64,000 bases of DNA, taken from positions 18,742,782 through 18,806,781 of the forward strand of contig NC_053139.1 of assembly GCF_016808335.1 (NCBI RefSeq), in the 5' to 3' direction. Each line of letters begins with the position of its first letter. The stretch's first letter is position 1. This document shows, piece by piece, positions 1 through 10,610 of this stretch. The notes beneath the pieces were generated by a model, which worked only from the letters and a program-made list of their open reading frames with translations, ran no database searches and was not told where the DNA came from. The translations under genes and the position numbers were made by a program. This DNA comes from Panicum virgatum. Taxonomy: Eukaryota; Streptophyta; Magnoliopsida; Poales; Poaceae.

Positions 1-123
1 ACTTCTTTGAATGTTTCAGAGCCTTAATCACAGACAGTGGTTTATGAAATTATGAGATTAAATACATGATAGCGAAAGAAAAGTTATACTGGGGAACAGA
101 AGAATAGGAAGGAGGATTTGTAC

Positions 124-2327
124 CGTGCATTTTGTCTATCTTAAGTAGTTTCAGCTCACGAACAGCCAACGAAGAAATCTCACTTTTTGCAATTTTACAG
201 GCTGACCTGGACCTTTTGGATCCTTCAGCATTGCATTTTTCAGAACTGTGTTTCCTCTTGCGCTCATGACGGTCTGCTCTAGAACTTGTTCTAACTTCAG
301 TGGTTGCAGCACTACCTATTTCATTGGTTGTCACAGCACTAACAGCTGGGGGATCCTCAGGATTTATCATCATAGCATACTGGCTCCCAGCACTAGGTCC
401 CAACTGTAGTGATGAAGTCGGAGGGGACTGACCGGATGATGAACTGCACTTTAGTGGATGCAGCGATTTGGATTTCTCTAATATGCCTGTACTACACGAA
501 GATGCTAATGATTGATCAAAATGTTGATCTTGAATTGATGAGGCAACTTCACCATTGAGACTATCCTGATTTATTCGATTCTGAAAAGAAATCATCCTTT
601 CTTGAATCCGCGAACGACTGTCCTCAGACAAGCTACGGCATTCTCCTGTGTATTTTGCTGGCGGTGTACTTTCCATTTTTGTACCCTGACCACAGTTTGC
701 GGTCTTTTTTTGAGACACCTTATTAGGATGGTTATGGTTCTTGTGTCCCAAGACTGTATCAATCGGACTGTAAGAAGTTGATCTATTCCCCAAAGAAAAT
801 GGGGGGCTGCAGCTAAGGGAGGCAGGGTTGCTAGATATCTTCTTCCCACCAGAAGTTTTTGCCATCTCCAACCTTTTCCATGCCTTACGGGCATCACAAG
901 CATCCTTGTGCAAGACTTTTTTACTATGTCCCAGTGAGGTACTAGTTTCCTCAGGGGAAAGCGGTGGCAGCTGAACAGAAGTAGCAGGACCGCCATTTCT
1001 GTAGCTGACAGTTCCAGGCACTGGGTGACGCTGCTCGGTAGCAACAGAAACAGAACCATTCATATCTTTCCTTCTTCCGTTAGGCACACGCAGAGCAAAA
1101 CCCATAGAACCATCACGCAGAGCAGCCCAGTTGTCCCGCAGCTCCCTTATGCGCTTATCAAGGTTGCGAGAGTTACGCAGTGTTCTAGCTCTCTCAACTT
1201 CAAGGCGAATGCGGGCATGATATGCCCCGAGACCATTATCTCGTCCCTTGGTCAATCCAGGACACTGAGATCCTGCTGACAAAGTGCACTGTGATGGAAA
1301 ATCCTCAGCATTCCTTGCAGGCATCCTAAAGATCCCGGCACTGGTGGCGAAATCGTCACCCACAATGTCATAAACCGAAGGAACCGGGTCATCTGTGGGA
1401 AGCCTAGCGCTCCACACATCTGTCCTATCTGGATCATGCTCATCATCCACAACATCAGAAACAGAAGGAGGTGCAACTGGCTCAGCTCTGGGAACATCGA
1501 TGCTGATCTCAAACTCACCCTGGCTGTCCCGGCCCTCATTCTCAGCCAGCCACCTCAACTGCTCCTCCCTGACCGTGGCGCAATCCTTGCAGAACCAGTC
1601 CCCCTCCGGCACGACGGTCCCCAGCCCGGCGCAGTAGGTGTGCGCGGCCGAGTCGCAGAGCTCGCAGAGCAGCAGCAGCTCGTCGTCCCTGGAGCCGTTG
1701 CACACGGTGCAGATGGTGTCCGCGTACGGATCCCGGCCCGCCGTGGCGCTCCCGTTGCCCTGAGGACGGTATGCCTGCACCAACCAGCACAGCACGTCAG
1801 TGTCGTCCCGCGGAGAATCCATGGCGTCCAGGCATGGCAAATTGACAGGGGAGCGGAATAGCACGTGGTACGGAGCAACCAATGCCGAAATTGCCGGAAT
1901 TCGCAGTCATGGACGCGAGGATTTCTACTACGGAGATGCCACCAAAAAGTCGTGGGATCACCGGATTAGATCGGATCATGCTTGATTTAGGGTAACAAAC
2001 GATTACCTGGTTGCGCTCGGGGACGGAGACGATGCGCTCGTCGGGGAACCGCCCCGGGACGGGCGGGCGGCGGATGGTGCGGAAGCGGGCCTTGCAGAAG
2101 GGGCAGCGGGACTCGACGCGGCCCCAGGCCATGATGCAGACGAAGCAGAAGTAGTGGGCGCAGCAGTCGAGCTCGCCGCGGATGGCCCGCGCGCCGTCGA
2201 CGTAGCAGATGCCGCACATCTTCCCCGCGCCCTTCGCCTCCGCCTCGCCGTCCATCTTGGCCTTGCCCTTCGACGACGGCGCCGGCGGCGGGAGGGGCGG
2301 GGAGCCGCCGCCGGCGAGCGCGGCCAT
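124..2327 (-). CDS. RING + PHD-finger protein, 3'-truncated by window edge
   Basis: Probable nuclear chromatin or ubiquitin-related protein combining a RING finger and a PHD finger. Two exons are visible: 2007-2327 (107 codons, from ATG at 2327) and 124-1774, joined by a 232-bp GT-AG intron (1775-2006). The RING lies near residues 38-80: CGIC, then the CCAHYFCFVC block, then CPFC. Exon 2 opens with the PHD finger (CTVC, CELCDSAAHTYC, WFCKDC). A long Ser- and charge-rich region follows, with a basic KRKHSSEK stretch. A donor (ACG|GTACAA) ends the coding part at 124, so further exons lie to the left. Reading on past that donor meets a stop at 50-52, which I take as intronic. RING+PHD proteins of this layout are known in plants; RING fingers often give E3 ligase activity and PHD fingers often read histone tails. 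The exact substrate is unknown. The MULE inserted just upstream separates this gene from its original distal promoter. Confidence 0.85.
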
Positions 2328-2470
2328 GCGGGGATGTGGTGGCTGTGCGCTGTGGGTTGGGCGCGTCAGCTTCGGGTCAGAGAGGACTCGATGAGATGGG
2401 ATTTTCCTTTGGAGAGAGAGGAGGGTCGACGGCCTTGGATATTTGGGCTCGGATGTTGAGACGGTCGGAG
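2328..2470 (-). promoter_or_regulatory. Residual 5' leader/proximal promoter of the RING/PHD gene
   Basis: About 140 bp lie between the RING/PHD start codon and the MULE target duplication. No clear TATA box is visible. The sequence continues across the element at 20,161 onward, so the original upstream region is now about 17.7 kb away. Confidence 0.5.
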
Positions 2471-2480
2471 TCCGACACGG
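2471..2480. repeat. MULE target site duplication, left copy
   Basis: TCCGACACGG, identical to 20151-20160. MULEs usually make 8-11 bp duplications, most often 9. One of the ten bases could belong to the element end. Confidence 0.9.
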
Positions 2481-2863
2481 GCCTTTTTTCTATTTTTCTA
2501 ATTTTTAAAAATATTTTTTACATAAATATATTTTTGGTTTTACAATTTATAGTTTTATACCCCTACCACCCGGAAGGGGGGCGGCCGGCGGCCCCCCTGC
2601 CGCCCCCTGCCGGGCGGTAGGTACTTATATGTAATTAAAATTTGAGTTCTATCGCATGGAGTCCCCTACTGCCCGGTGGAGGGGCGGCAGGCAGGCCGAC
2701 CGCCCGGCAGGAGGGCGGCAGACTCCCCCCAATATAAAAGCTGAGGTCCCCCCACACTTGCATTTGCAGCAAACAACATCCGTAGAGGGAAAAAGGAGAG
2801 ACGTGGGGTGAGGGAGGGAATTGCAACAGCGAAGCCCTACCGGATTTTAGATCCGAACCGCAG
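2481..2863 (+). repeat. MULE left terminal inverted repeat
   Basis: About 383 bp, inverted relative to 19829-20150. It has an AT-rich outer part, then GC-rich modules built on CCTACCGCCCGGCAGG, then a TATAAAA box, and ends at a CAG|GTAA splice donor. The left copy is about 60 bp longer because it carries extra GC-rich module sequence near 2,575-2,730. Confidence 0.9.
2733..2739 (+). promoter_or_regulatory. TATA box in left TIR, transposase promoter
   Basis: TATAAAA in the context CCAATATAAAAGCTGAGG. It lies about 125 bp before a leader splice donor at 2863/2864 and about 300 bp before the transposase ATG at 3034. The same block occurs inverted in the right repeat. Confidence 0.7.
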
Positions 2864-3031
2864 GTAACCAATATTTCTCAACTTTGTCATTCTAAATTTT
2901 TTGTATTTTTAATTCTGTGATTAGTGTTTTTTATAATTGAACCGCTTAGGGTTCGGATTAGTAGTTATAATTGAAGCCGTACCATGGTTTTAGAAATAGG
3001 TTTAATTAAAATTAAGTCTTTGAATGGCCAG
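2864..3031 (+). other. Leader intron of the MULE transposase
   Basis: A GT-AG intron is predicted between the end of the left TIR (CAG|GTAACC) and GGCCAG|AT just before the ATG at 3034. The mirror-image intron on the minus strand (19641-19828) supports it. Confidence 0.6.
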
Positions 3032-3033
3032 AT

Positions 3034-4799
3034 ATGTCGAGTAAGGTGACGTTTCAAGTTCATTACGGTGATTTCTATAGAATTACTCGTGATTCCTATG
3101 GAGTAAATCTATCAGCATTGGAACGAAGACAGTGCAGTCTAGATAAACCCCTAGAGAGGAGTTTTGGTTCCATACGCAAATGGCTTCACGGGAAGTTCAA
3201 TGTGAATCCAAAGACCCATTTGCTTACGGTTCATACCGTGACTTTCTGGGAAACAAATGGGAATTTCTGGGAGTTGACGCTTATAAGTAGTACGGAAGAA
3301 TGGAAACATTACATGCACACAACTCTTCAAAGAGGGTGGCCTCTTACAATGGTAATTCAGATTCACCAGAAGGTCGGTGATTTAGGTGAAGAATCAACAC
3401 ACACAACATATTACTGCAATGAAGAGTTAGAAGAGGATAAAGAAGAAGAGAACGTACAAGCTCCAGAAACAGAACCAGAACCACAAGGTTTAGCAGATGA
3501 AGGCGAGCGGATACCTAGAATTATGGAAGACGTGGAGAAAGAAGACTAGGATGCACAAATAATAGAGCAATGTGGGGACTCATCGGACGATGAGGACGAT
3601 GAGCGCTTCCTAGTGCTAGGTGAATGGCGTGAAGAGGGTTTTGGGAATCCAGTGGTACAAGATATTAGATGTCCGGAGTTTGAATACAAAGTGAATGAGG
3701 TCATATAAGGGGCAAAGTATCGTACCATTGAAGATGTGAAGGATGCTGTGAAGGTCTGGTCTATATCTCTGAAGAATGAATTCAGAGTGTTGAAGTCTAG
3801 CAGCAAAGAATACGAGGTAAGGTGTGTAGATAGAGACTGTACATGGCGAGTGCATGCCTACAAGGGGAAGTTCAAAACATACTGGGAATGTTCAATTGTT
3901 ACACCACATACTTGTAGATTGACAGTTGTTGTGGGACATCACCGTAATCTCACATCTACTTTCGTGGCCAAGAAGATGTATGGGGTGATTCTTGACAAAA
4001 TGGATTACGAGCCTGCATTGATAATTAGGGACATTAAACAAAATTTCCAGTATGTGATCAGCTATGCAAAGGCTTGGCGGGCTAAACAAAAAATATTTGA
4101 GATGCGGTTTGGCACTTATGAGGCTTCATATGACAATCTACCTCGTATGCTTGAAGCAATTGTGCACAGAAATCCTGGAAGTGCTTTTCATACATACAGT
4201 GTACCGAGCTTGTCAGGGGGGCCAAGCATTTTGCTGCGAGCTTTCTTCTGCATTGGTGCATGTGTGAGGGCCTTTATTTACTCCCTTCCTGTTCTGTGTA
4301 TTGACGGCACTTTCCTGACAGGAAAATATAAGGGAACAATATTGACGGCGATCGGAATTGATTGCAACAAGCAGATAGTTCCCATCGCCTTTGCCTTTGT
4401 TGAGAATGAGAACACAGAAAGTTGGTACTGTTTTCTTGAACATCTGAAGAATCACGTTGTTGGTGGTAGACCTAATATTTGCCTTATCAGTGATAGGCAT
4501 GCAGGTCTCCTTGCAGCTATAAGGCAGCTCCAAGAAGGTAGTCCATTTTCACCTCCTATACGGCCAGATGTTGTCAATAGGTGGTGTGTGAGGCATATGG
4601 CTGCTAATTTTTACGAGCGGTTCAAGAATAAGGATCTGATGAATTTGTTCAAACGATTGTGCACTCAGAATCAGCAGAGGAAGTTCGATGCTTTGTGGGG
4701 TATAATTGATGACATGAGCACCGAATTGCTTAAGAGCCAGACCTCATCATCCAGCAGGAGACGTTCTACAGATTCATTAGTTCGAGCTGCTAAACCATT
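3034..4799 (+). pseudogene. MULE transposase (mudrA-like), N-terminal and catalytic part
   Basis: Transposase that would cut and join the element at its terminal repeats. It reads in a single frame from ATG 3034 to the Sirevirus insertion at 4799. Two in-frame stops interrupt it: TAG at 3547-3549 and TAA at 3706-3708. Order: an N-terminal region, an acidic linker (EEDKEEEN), the MuDR-type DNA-binding domain around VRCVDRDCTWRV and TPHTC, then the MULE catalytic core. In the core LCIDGTFLTGKYKG carries the first Asp and LISDRHAGL the second; WCVRHMAANF follows. The C-terminal part resumes in the same frame after the Sirevirus at 17434. Stop codons rather than frameshifts are the main damage. 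Whether the first stop marks an intron edge in a spliced form is not excluded. Confidence 0.88.
4795..4799. repeat. Target duplication of Sirevirus 1, left
   Basis: CCATT, identical to 17434-17438. Removing the element and one copy restores an uninterrupted transposase frame across the junction. Confidence 0.9.
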
Positions 4800-6403
4800 T
4801 GTAAGGATCGATGGACCAAGAGGGGGGGGTGAATTGGACCTTTTTAAAATTTCTAAAACAAAATAAAGCAACCTTAACCTATGCAATACTAGTAAGGCTC
4901 AATTCACCAACCAGCTAACTAAGCAACCTACACAAGTTATAAAGGATACAACAAGATATAAAGCTAAGCAAGGTAGAGCTAAGTTATGATCTCTAGGGTC
5001 AAGCACATGAATAAATTGCATGAAAGTAAGTGCTTGAATGTAAAGAGTGGAAAAGAGACGACCGGATTTTTTCTCGTGGTGTCGATGTGTTGGCACACAC
5101 CCCTAATCCACGTTGTGACACTCACTAAGAGTCTTGTCACCTCCCAAGTCACCGAGACGAGGGTGCTCACTAAGAGTCTCCGTTCACCATCCCGGCATGG
5201 TGGAGCTCAAGTCACGTACAATCTTCTTCGGGCTCCCACAATCAACTTGACAAGCTCCGCAAGAAACACCTCAATTACCAAGATCGCCTAGGTGATGCCA
5301 ATCACCAAGAGAAACAAAGCTAGGGCCTTCACTTGAGCAAGAACCGATCACCAAGAACGGATGCACACAAGCTTCTCTCTACTCAAGTCCTTAGCCTTGC
5401 TTCTTGGATGATTGAAAGATCAAATGAGTGGAATGTGAAGCTCAAGGTGGCTCTCAACAATAGAATGAGTATATGAGTATTACCTGGTGTCAAGAGTGTT
5501 CAAAATGATCCATTGGAGGGATATATATAGGCAGCTCACGCAGATAGAGCCGTTGGAGAAAAGCTGCCAGAAAAGTACGCAACGCCGGTTAATCCGACGG
5601 CCCTCCAAAAGTCATTGTCGGTTTAACCGATGAATGTAAACTACCCATTTGAAAAACTAGCCGTTACAGCTCAGGCAATTTAACCGACGTATCATCGGTT
5701 TAACCGGTGAGTGTCGTTGTCCACTGATCAACTGAAAAACCAACTCTCCGGACAACTGCACCGACGCTAACTCAAATCCATCGTCAGTTTAACCGGTGAG
5801 TATAAGCATAGAAATCCCTGGAAAACCAACGTTCTGGACAACTGCACCGACATTAATTTCAAATATTGTCAGTTTAACCGGTGTACTCAGTGTCCATGCT
5901 TCAGTGACAGTGTTTAACCGGCGTATAGAAAATTGATGTCGTCGGTTAAACTGGTGATAAGACTTTTTCCTGATTTTGTCTGTTTTGATTTTAGTCTTGA
6001 ATGAAATCCAAATATTCTTGAGATATGAGTTGAATAGCACTTGTTTGAGCTTCCAAGAACCTGAGTGACCAATGTGTGCATCTATTTTTTGATTGACCAT
6101 GTCCATGCTCAAGTTACTTGGCCTTAACCCCTCTTAATAGTGCGAACTCTACAAAACTATAAAACCTATACTAACCTAAGTGTCCTTCTCAACCTTCCGA
6201 CACTTAGGACTAGAAGGATCCTTAGTCTTGTTATATACTTGAGTGGAATACCAAGACCGCCTTTTTGAATGATGAAATTTAGGTGCCTCTTTAACATATG
6301 ATCCAATGAGCGATAAGATTTCATTAAGCTACACAAACTCATTAGTCACAATAATGGTTGTCATTAATCACCGAAACATACCTAGAGGGCCTAGATGCTT
6401 TCA
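4800..6403 (-). repeat. Sirevirus 1 3' LTR
   Basis: 1,604 bp, starting TGAAAGCATC and ending CGATCCTTACA on the minus strand, with TG...CA ends. It contains a block of CGGTTTAACCG-type inverted repeats at about 5,580-5,955 that is shortened in the 5' LTR. Confidence 0.92.
5580..5955. repeat. Palindromic repeat block in Sirevirus 1 3' LTR
   Basis: Repeated CGGTTTAACCG and ACCGACG words, mostly in the form TCGGTTTAACCGATG, in the promoter half of the LTR. About half of this block is missing from the 5' LTR. Confidence 0.8.
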
Positions 6404-6416
6404 ATCTCCCCTTTTT
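6404..6416 (-). other. Polypurine tract next to the 3' LTR, Sirevirus 1
   Basis: AAAAAGGGGAGAT on the minus strand, directly before the 3' LTR start. A second purine tract lies near 6,671-6,695, after the end of ORF3. Confidence 0.85.
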
Positions 6417-6714
6417 GGTGATTGATGACAACACAAACAATAACTTAAACGAGTAAAGTAATAAAGATTAACGCGCGAAAAGAAACGCACAAAGAGCACG
6501 AAGGCTCGAACAGTATCCATAGACATGTCATAAAAGAGCAACATGCACAAGAGTCAAATATACATATCCATGAACTAGAAGTCAATAAAGATACAACAAT
6601 CAAGTACTGGCATCTACGATCACTCTGGTAGCTCTACCCTCCCTCTGACTCCAACTCCTCTGTGACTCCCCCTAACTCTCTCCCCCTTTGGCATCAAAGC
6701 ACCAAAAAGGCGAG

Positions 6715-9171
6715 CTACGGGTCCTGCTGTCGCGGCACGGTGAGGAAGCGGTCCAGGTCATCATCGTCGTCGTCGGACGGAGAACCCTCGGTGACGGACG
6801 GGAGCTGCAGGTCCGACCTGACTGGAGGTGTACCTGTCGTGGAGGCTCTCATGCTGGCACTGCCTGGGAGAGGATCCGTAGAAGTCGTAATCGGGTCAGC
6901 AGAAGAGGAGTCAGCATCTGAAGTCGTGACTGATGAGGCTGCTGGCTGCGTCAACTGCGGTGGTAGGGACTCTTCTCTTGCTCCTCCCCCTGAAAGTGGT
7001 GCCTGTGGTACGATAGGGAGGGCGACTGACTGAACCGCTGACGGTGAGTCCTGAAAAAGCATAGTCGCTGGCAGTGGCGAGAAGATCTGACGACTGGTAG
7101 ACCCAAGAAGTGCGGACAACGAGAATGTGGTCTCCGGTGTCATCAAAGAAGCTGGAGCTGCTGTAGAGGCTGGAGCTGGAGTGACTATAAGTGTAGGTGC
7201 TCCCATACCCTGAAGACCTGGCTGCTGCAGGGCTAGTTCGGAGTGAGAGTATAGCTGTGTGATCATGCCGAACATAGCCATCATGCCCCGCTGCATCTGC
7301 TAAAACTGAGCGTCTGTCCTCTGAGTGACTCTGTCAAGTAGGCCGACAATCCGCTCCTCAGATGCAGCACGCTCTAGAGTAGCCTCCCTCTGGATGGCAG
7401 TGAGCCGGGCCTCTGTCGCAAGCCGGTCATCTCTCTGCTGACTGACTAGCTGCTGGAGTAGAGAGGTGAGCTCGGACGGCTGAGTCACCTGAGACTCGGA
7501 GACAGTAGTGACTGCTGGCTCTCTGGATCCTCCTGCCTCGTGATCGTGAGCAGCTGGTGTAGGAGGGAAGTACTCATCGTCCTTAGAGGAGTCGGTCTCG
7601 ATGTCTGACCAGTGGATCTCGTTGTATACTCCGGGAAGCTGTGCCTCTGCCTCAAGTAGTGCCTCGTCCTCCTCGGCCACTCGAGCCTGAACCTCTGCTG
7701 ATAGCTGTGCCATGGCAGCTCTCTCGGCCTGTTTGTCCCTCCTCCGGTCCTGGGGAGCAGTCGGATGGTACACTGGGAACCGGGGAGCCTCATCCTGACG
7801 GTAGACATCGTTGATGGGCGACTCAGCTGGCACAATCATGGAGCAGATGAAACTGATCCAGTGGGCATATGAAAATTGGCACACAACACCCATCCCATCA
7901 GTGATCACATCCTCAATCTCAGCCAAAATAAAGTCCACAATGTCGAAAGGCTCATGAGTGAGGATGTGGAGTAGTAGTAGCTGCTTCATTCCAGTGAACC
8001 CCTCTGGGTAGCTACTCCTCGGTACCAAGGTCCTCCGGAGGGCCATGTGAACTGTGTACGCCTCTGGGGTCAGCAAGCTGGGGACTTTGGCATACGAGGC
8101 TGGGAAAGGTTGGCGGAAGCACCGAGAGATCGCCTCGTGAGAAGGTGCTATCCCGCCAATCAACGCCCTGCGAGGTGGATCTGCTTCCCCGTAGACTCTC
8201 TCGTGCAGGGAGACATCGACCAAGTCGACTCCAAGGATTCCTACAATCATCGCCGTCGACAAACCAAAGACCTGGCCTCCAAACATGAAATGCACGGCTC
8301 TGCGCTCGGGAGCAATCCAGGCTGTGGCATAGAACACTCTTACCCAGTCCTCAATGTACATGTTCTGCTCCATCTCTAGCAGTCTAGGAAGGCCTCTGAA
8401 GTGTGAGAAGTGATCTCTGATATCTGCCCCTCCTGCTGCTGTCCTCAGAGAGACCTAGTCAAGCACACGGTGAGGGGAGATCCGATGACCCCTCCTCTGA
8501 TAGGTCTCGTAGAAACTGGCCTGAAGAAGCGTCCAGAACCTACAGTCAACCCTGCTGTCACGGGTCACGGGGAACCAGTCTTCCTCCTCAACGCTCCACC
8601 TGAACCTCTTGACCTTAGCCGCATTGGCTCTGGTCAAGTTCTGGACCAGGACCCCTGGCTCCAGACGCACGACCGTGTCCATACGGAACACTGCGCGCTC
8701 GGCCTCTAGGGCCTCGGCTCTGCGAGCTGCTGCTGCAGCAGCTGTGGACCTGTGACGCACCTGTGGCTAGTGACCACCTCGCGTCCTGGGCCCGGTGCGA
8801 CGCTCGGTCGCTGGTGGAGACTCTGCTGCTACGGATATCTGCTGAGTGCGGCCAGAATGTCGTGGAGTCGGTGACCTCTGAGTACTTTGTCTCTGAGACT
8901 GCTCTGACTGCGCTGCATCTGAATCTGAGCTATCTGACCCTGCAGCTGCCTCAGACGTGGCCCTAATGGCCCTGCCCCCTCTGACTCTCCCCCTGCCTCT
9001 GCCTCTGGCTGGCTTCTCCCAGATCCCGAACGGACGAGCACGGCCTGACGCCTGCTCCTCGGCGGCCTTGGCCACCATCTCGGCCCTCTCGGCCTCCCTC
9101 TCTGCACGGGTCCGCTTGCGGACCGGCTTCTCGACCACGATCTCCTTGCCCTTCCTCTTCTCGCGGCCCAT
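6715..9171 (-). pseudogene. Sirevirus 1 ORF3 (post-pol, so-called envelope-like position)
   Basis: Large ORF downstream of pol, about 819 codons in one frame from ATG 9171 (MGREKRKGKE) to a stop at 6715. It is interrupted only by three TAG codons, at 8767, 8455 and 7300. N-terminus: highly basic (KRKGKE, RKRTRAEREAERAE) with Arg-Gly stretches, nuclear- or nucleic-acid-binding-like. Middle: a globular part with WVRVFYATAW, FMFGGQVFGLS and DIVDFILAEIEDVITDGMG. Then a helical, Gln/Glu-rich part and an acidic tail (SDDDDDDLDRFL). I see no signal peptide or clear membrane segment, so the envelope label is positional only. The middle part resembles the plant transposon domain found in many grass mobile-element proteins. 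The homologue in Sirevirus 2 is at 32598-34182. Confidence 0.75.
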
Positions 9172-10610
9172 CTCGGTGAGTAGTGGCGAGAACGCGGCTG
9201 CGGGTGTGCTAAGGCTAGCATGAGGCGATGCAAAAATGGCTCGGACAATTTGTCGAGCAGCTTGCGTGCGTGGTGTGGATGGCAATGGAGCGCGACGTTC
9301 GATTTCGAGGAGCTGTGGTGGCGTGCGCTACGTGGAAAGCATGGGCGTGCTTGCGTGGATGAGCTCCGGCGAGGATGAAGGCGGCGGTGGCGGTGCAGTT
9401 GGCGGCGGCGGCAGTCAAGCGCGCGGGCGACGCAGAGCGGGCGCGCGGGCGGCGAGGAGCGGCGAGTGCGGGCGCGTGGAGGTGGCACGGTGTGCGGCGG
9501 TGGCGTGGACGCACGGCGGCGGCGTGGACCAGTGGTAGTGGCGGCGTGGAACGACGAGCGCGGCCGCAGAGCGAGCGGCGGCGGCGTGAAGTTGGGAAAC
9601 CGAATGAGGAAGAGAGGCCGACGGTGCGGGCAAGAGACATATATGACATGTGGGCCCCGCGATTTTTCTTAACACCAGTTGATCCGATGCTTAGGTTTAG
9701 AACGCCGGTTAAATGCATCGGTTCAGTTCACCCGAGACTCCAGCAAAAACTCATCTGAACGCCGGTTGAACCGATGATGTGAAGTTTGATCTCGCCGGTT
9801 GAACACTGAAATCATCGGTTGATTGCTAGGTCGGAACTGCTTTATGTTCACCGGTTGATCCGATGCTGTGACAATTGCATACGCCGGTTGAACGCCTGGA
9901 TTTGACTGAGCTGAGACAGAATTTAGTAACGCCGGTTAAACCGATGGTGAAGATTCATTAAATGTCGGTTTAACCGGTGAACCCGAAAAACCTTCACTCA
10001 GCTCGCTCTTCTATGCTAAGTCCAATAAACTTATAAAATTCAACTAAACTCAAGTTAATGGACTTGCATAGGCGACTTTACCCCTCAAAATATTTAGGTA
10101 GCATACTAGCTTAATAGTTTTCTTTTCAAACACAAGGAAAAGCCGCAAAACGAGACAAAGCGCCAAAAAATGTATGAGCCATGTCATAGGAATATTGAAG
10201 ATAGAGAGCTTCAAACTCATCATGATATGACTCACTAGGCAATAACGCACCTAACACTTTGCTCTATTCACTTCTCATGAATTGAGATCTTGCATATGAA
10301 ACAAGTCTCATTTTCATCAAGTGATCTCCTTTGTGACCCTTACGCATGTAATGATGGTGCAAGCTATAACCACATGCGAGAGAAGGGTAAACATTAAGTG
10401 CACATCTATATGACAAGAAATGCATAACAAGAATTTAAGTTCTACTTGTCAAGTTTGAACCCATGGGAAGCTTCTTCATGATGAGCCTTTCTACAAGCCT
10501 AAAGGAAAACAAGTGGACCACCACCTCTAGCTAAACTCATGATCATCACTATCTTACCATGGTTAGACAAGTGTCCTATATGTATGCATTTTTCTATATG
10601 ACATGACAAC
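9172..10610 (-). other. Long spacer between pol and ORF3, Sirevirus 1
   Basis: No protein domain recognised. Reading on the minus strand it starts AT-rich, then has a block of GCCGGTTGAACCGATG-type repeats (about 9,990-9,676), then a very GC-rich stretch (9,650-9,290) just before ORF3 that resembles a grass gene leader. Open frames in the GC-rich part look like composition artefacts. Sirevirus 2 has the same arrangement at 30886-32597. Confidence 0.6.
9676..9990. repeat. CCGGTTGAACCG-type palindromic repeats, Sirevirus 1 spacer
   Basis: Several near-palindromic units (CGCCGGTTGAACCGATG, ACCGGTTGATCCGATG, CGCCGGTTAAACCGATG) spaced irregularly 30-60 bp apart. The same word family occurs in the LTRs of both Sireviruses. 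Confidence 0.8.

Noticed and set aside
8829..9738. Several overlapping open frames on both strands near 9.2-9.7 kb
   Set aside because: GC-rich leader-like segment before Sirevirus ORF3; Arg/Ala/His-rich translations typical of composition bias.
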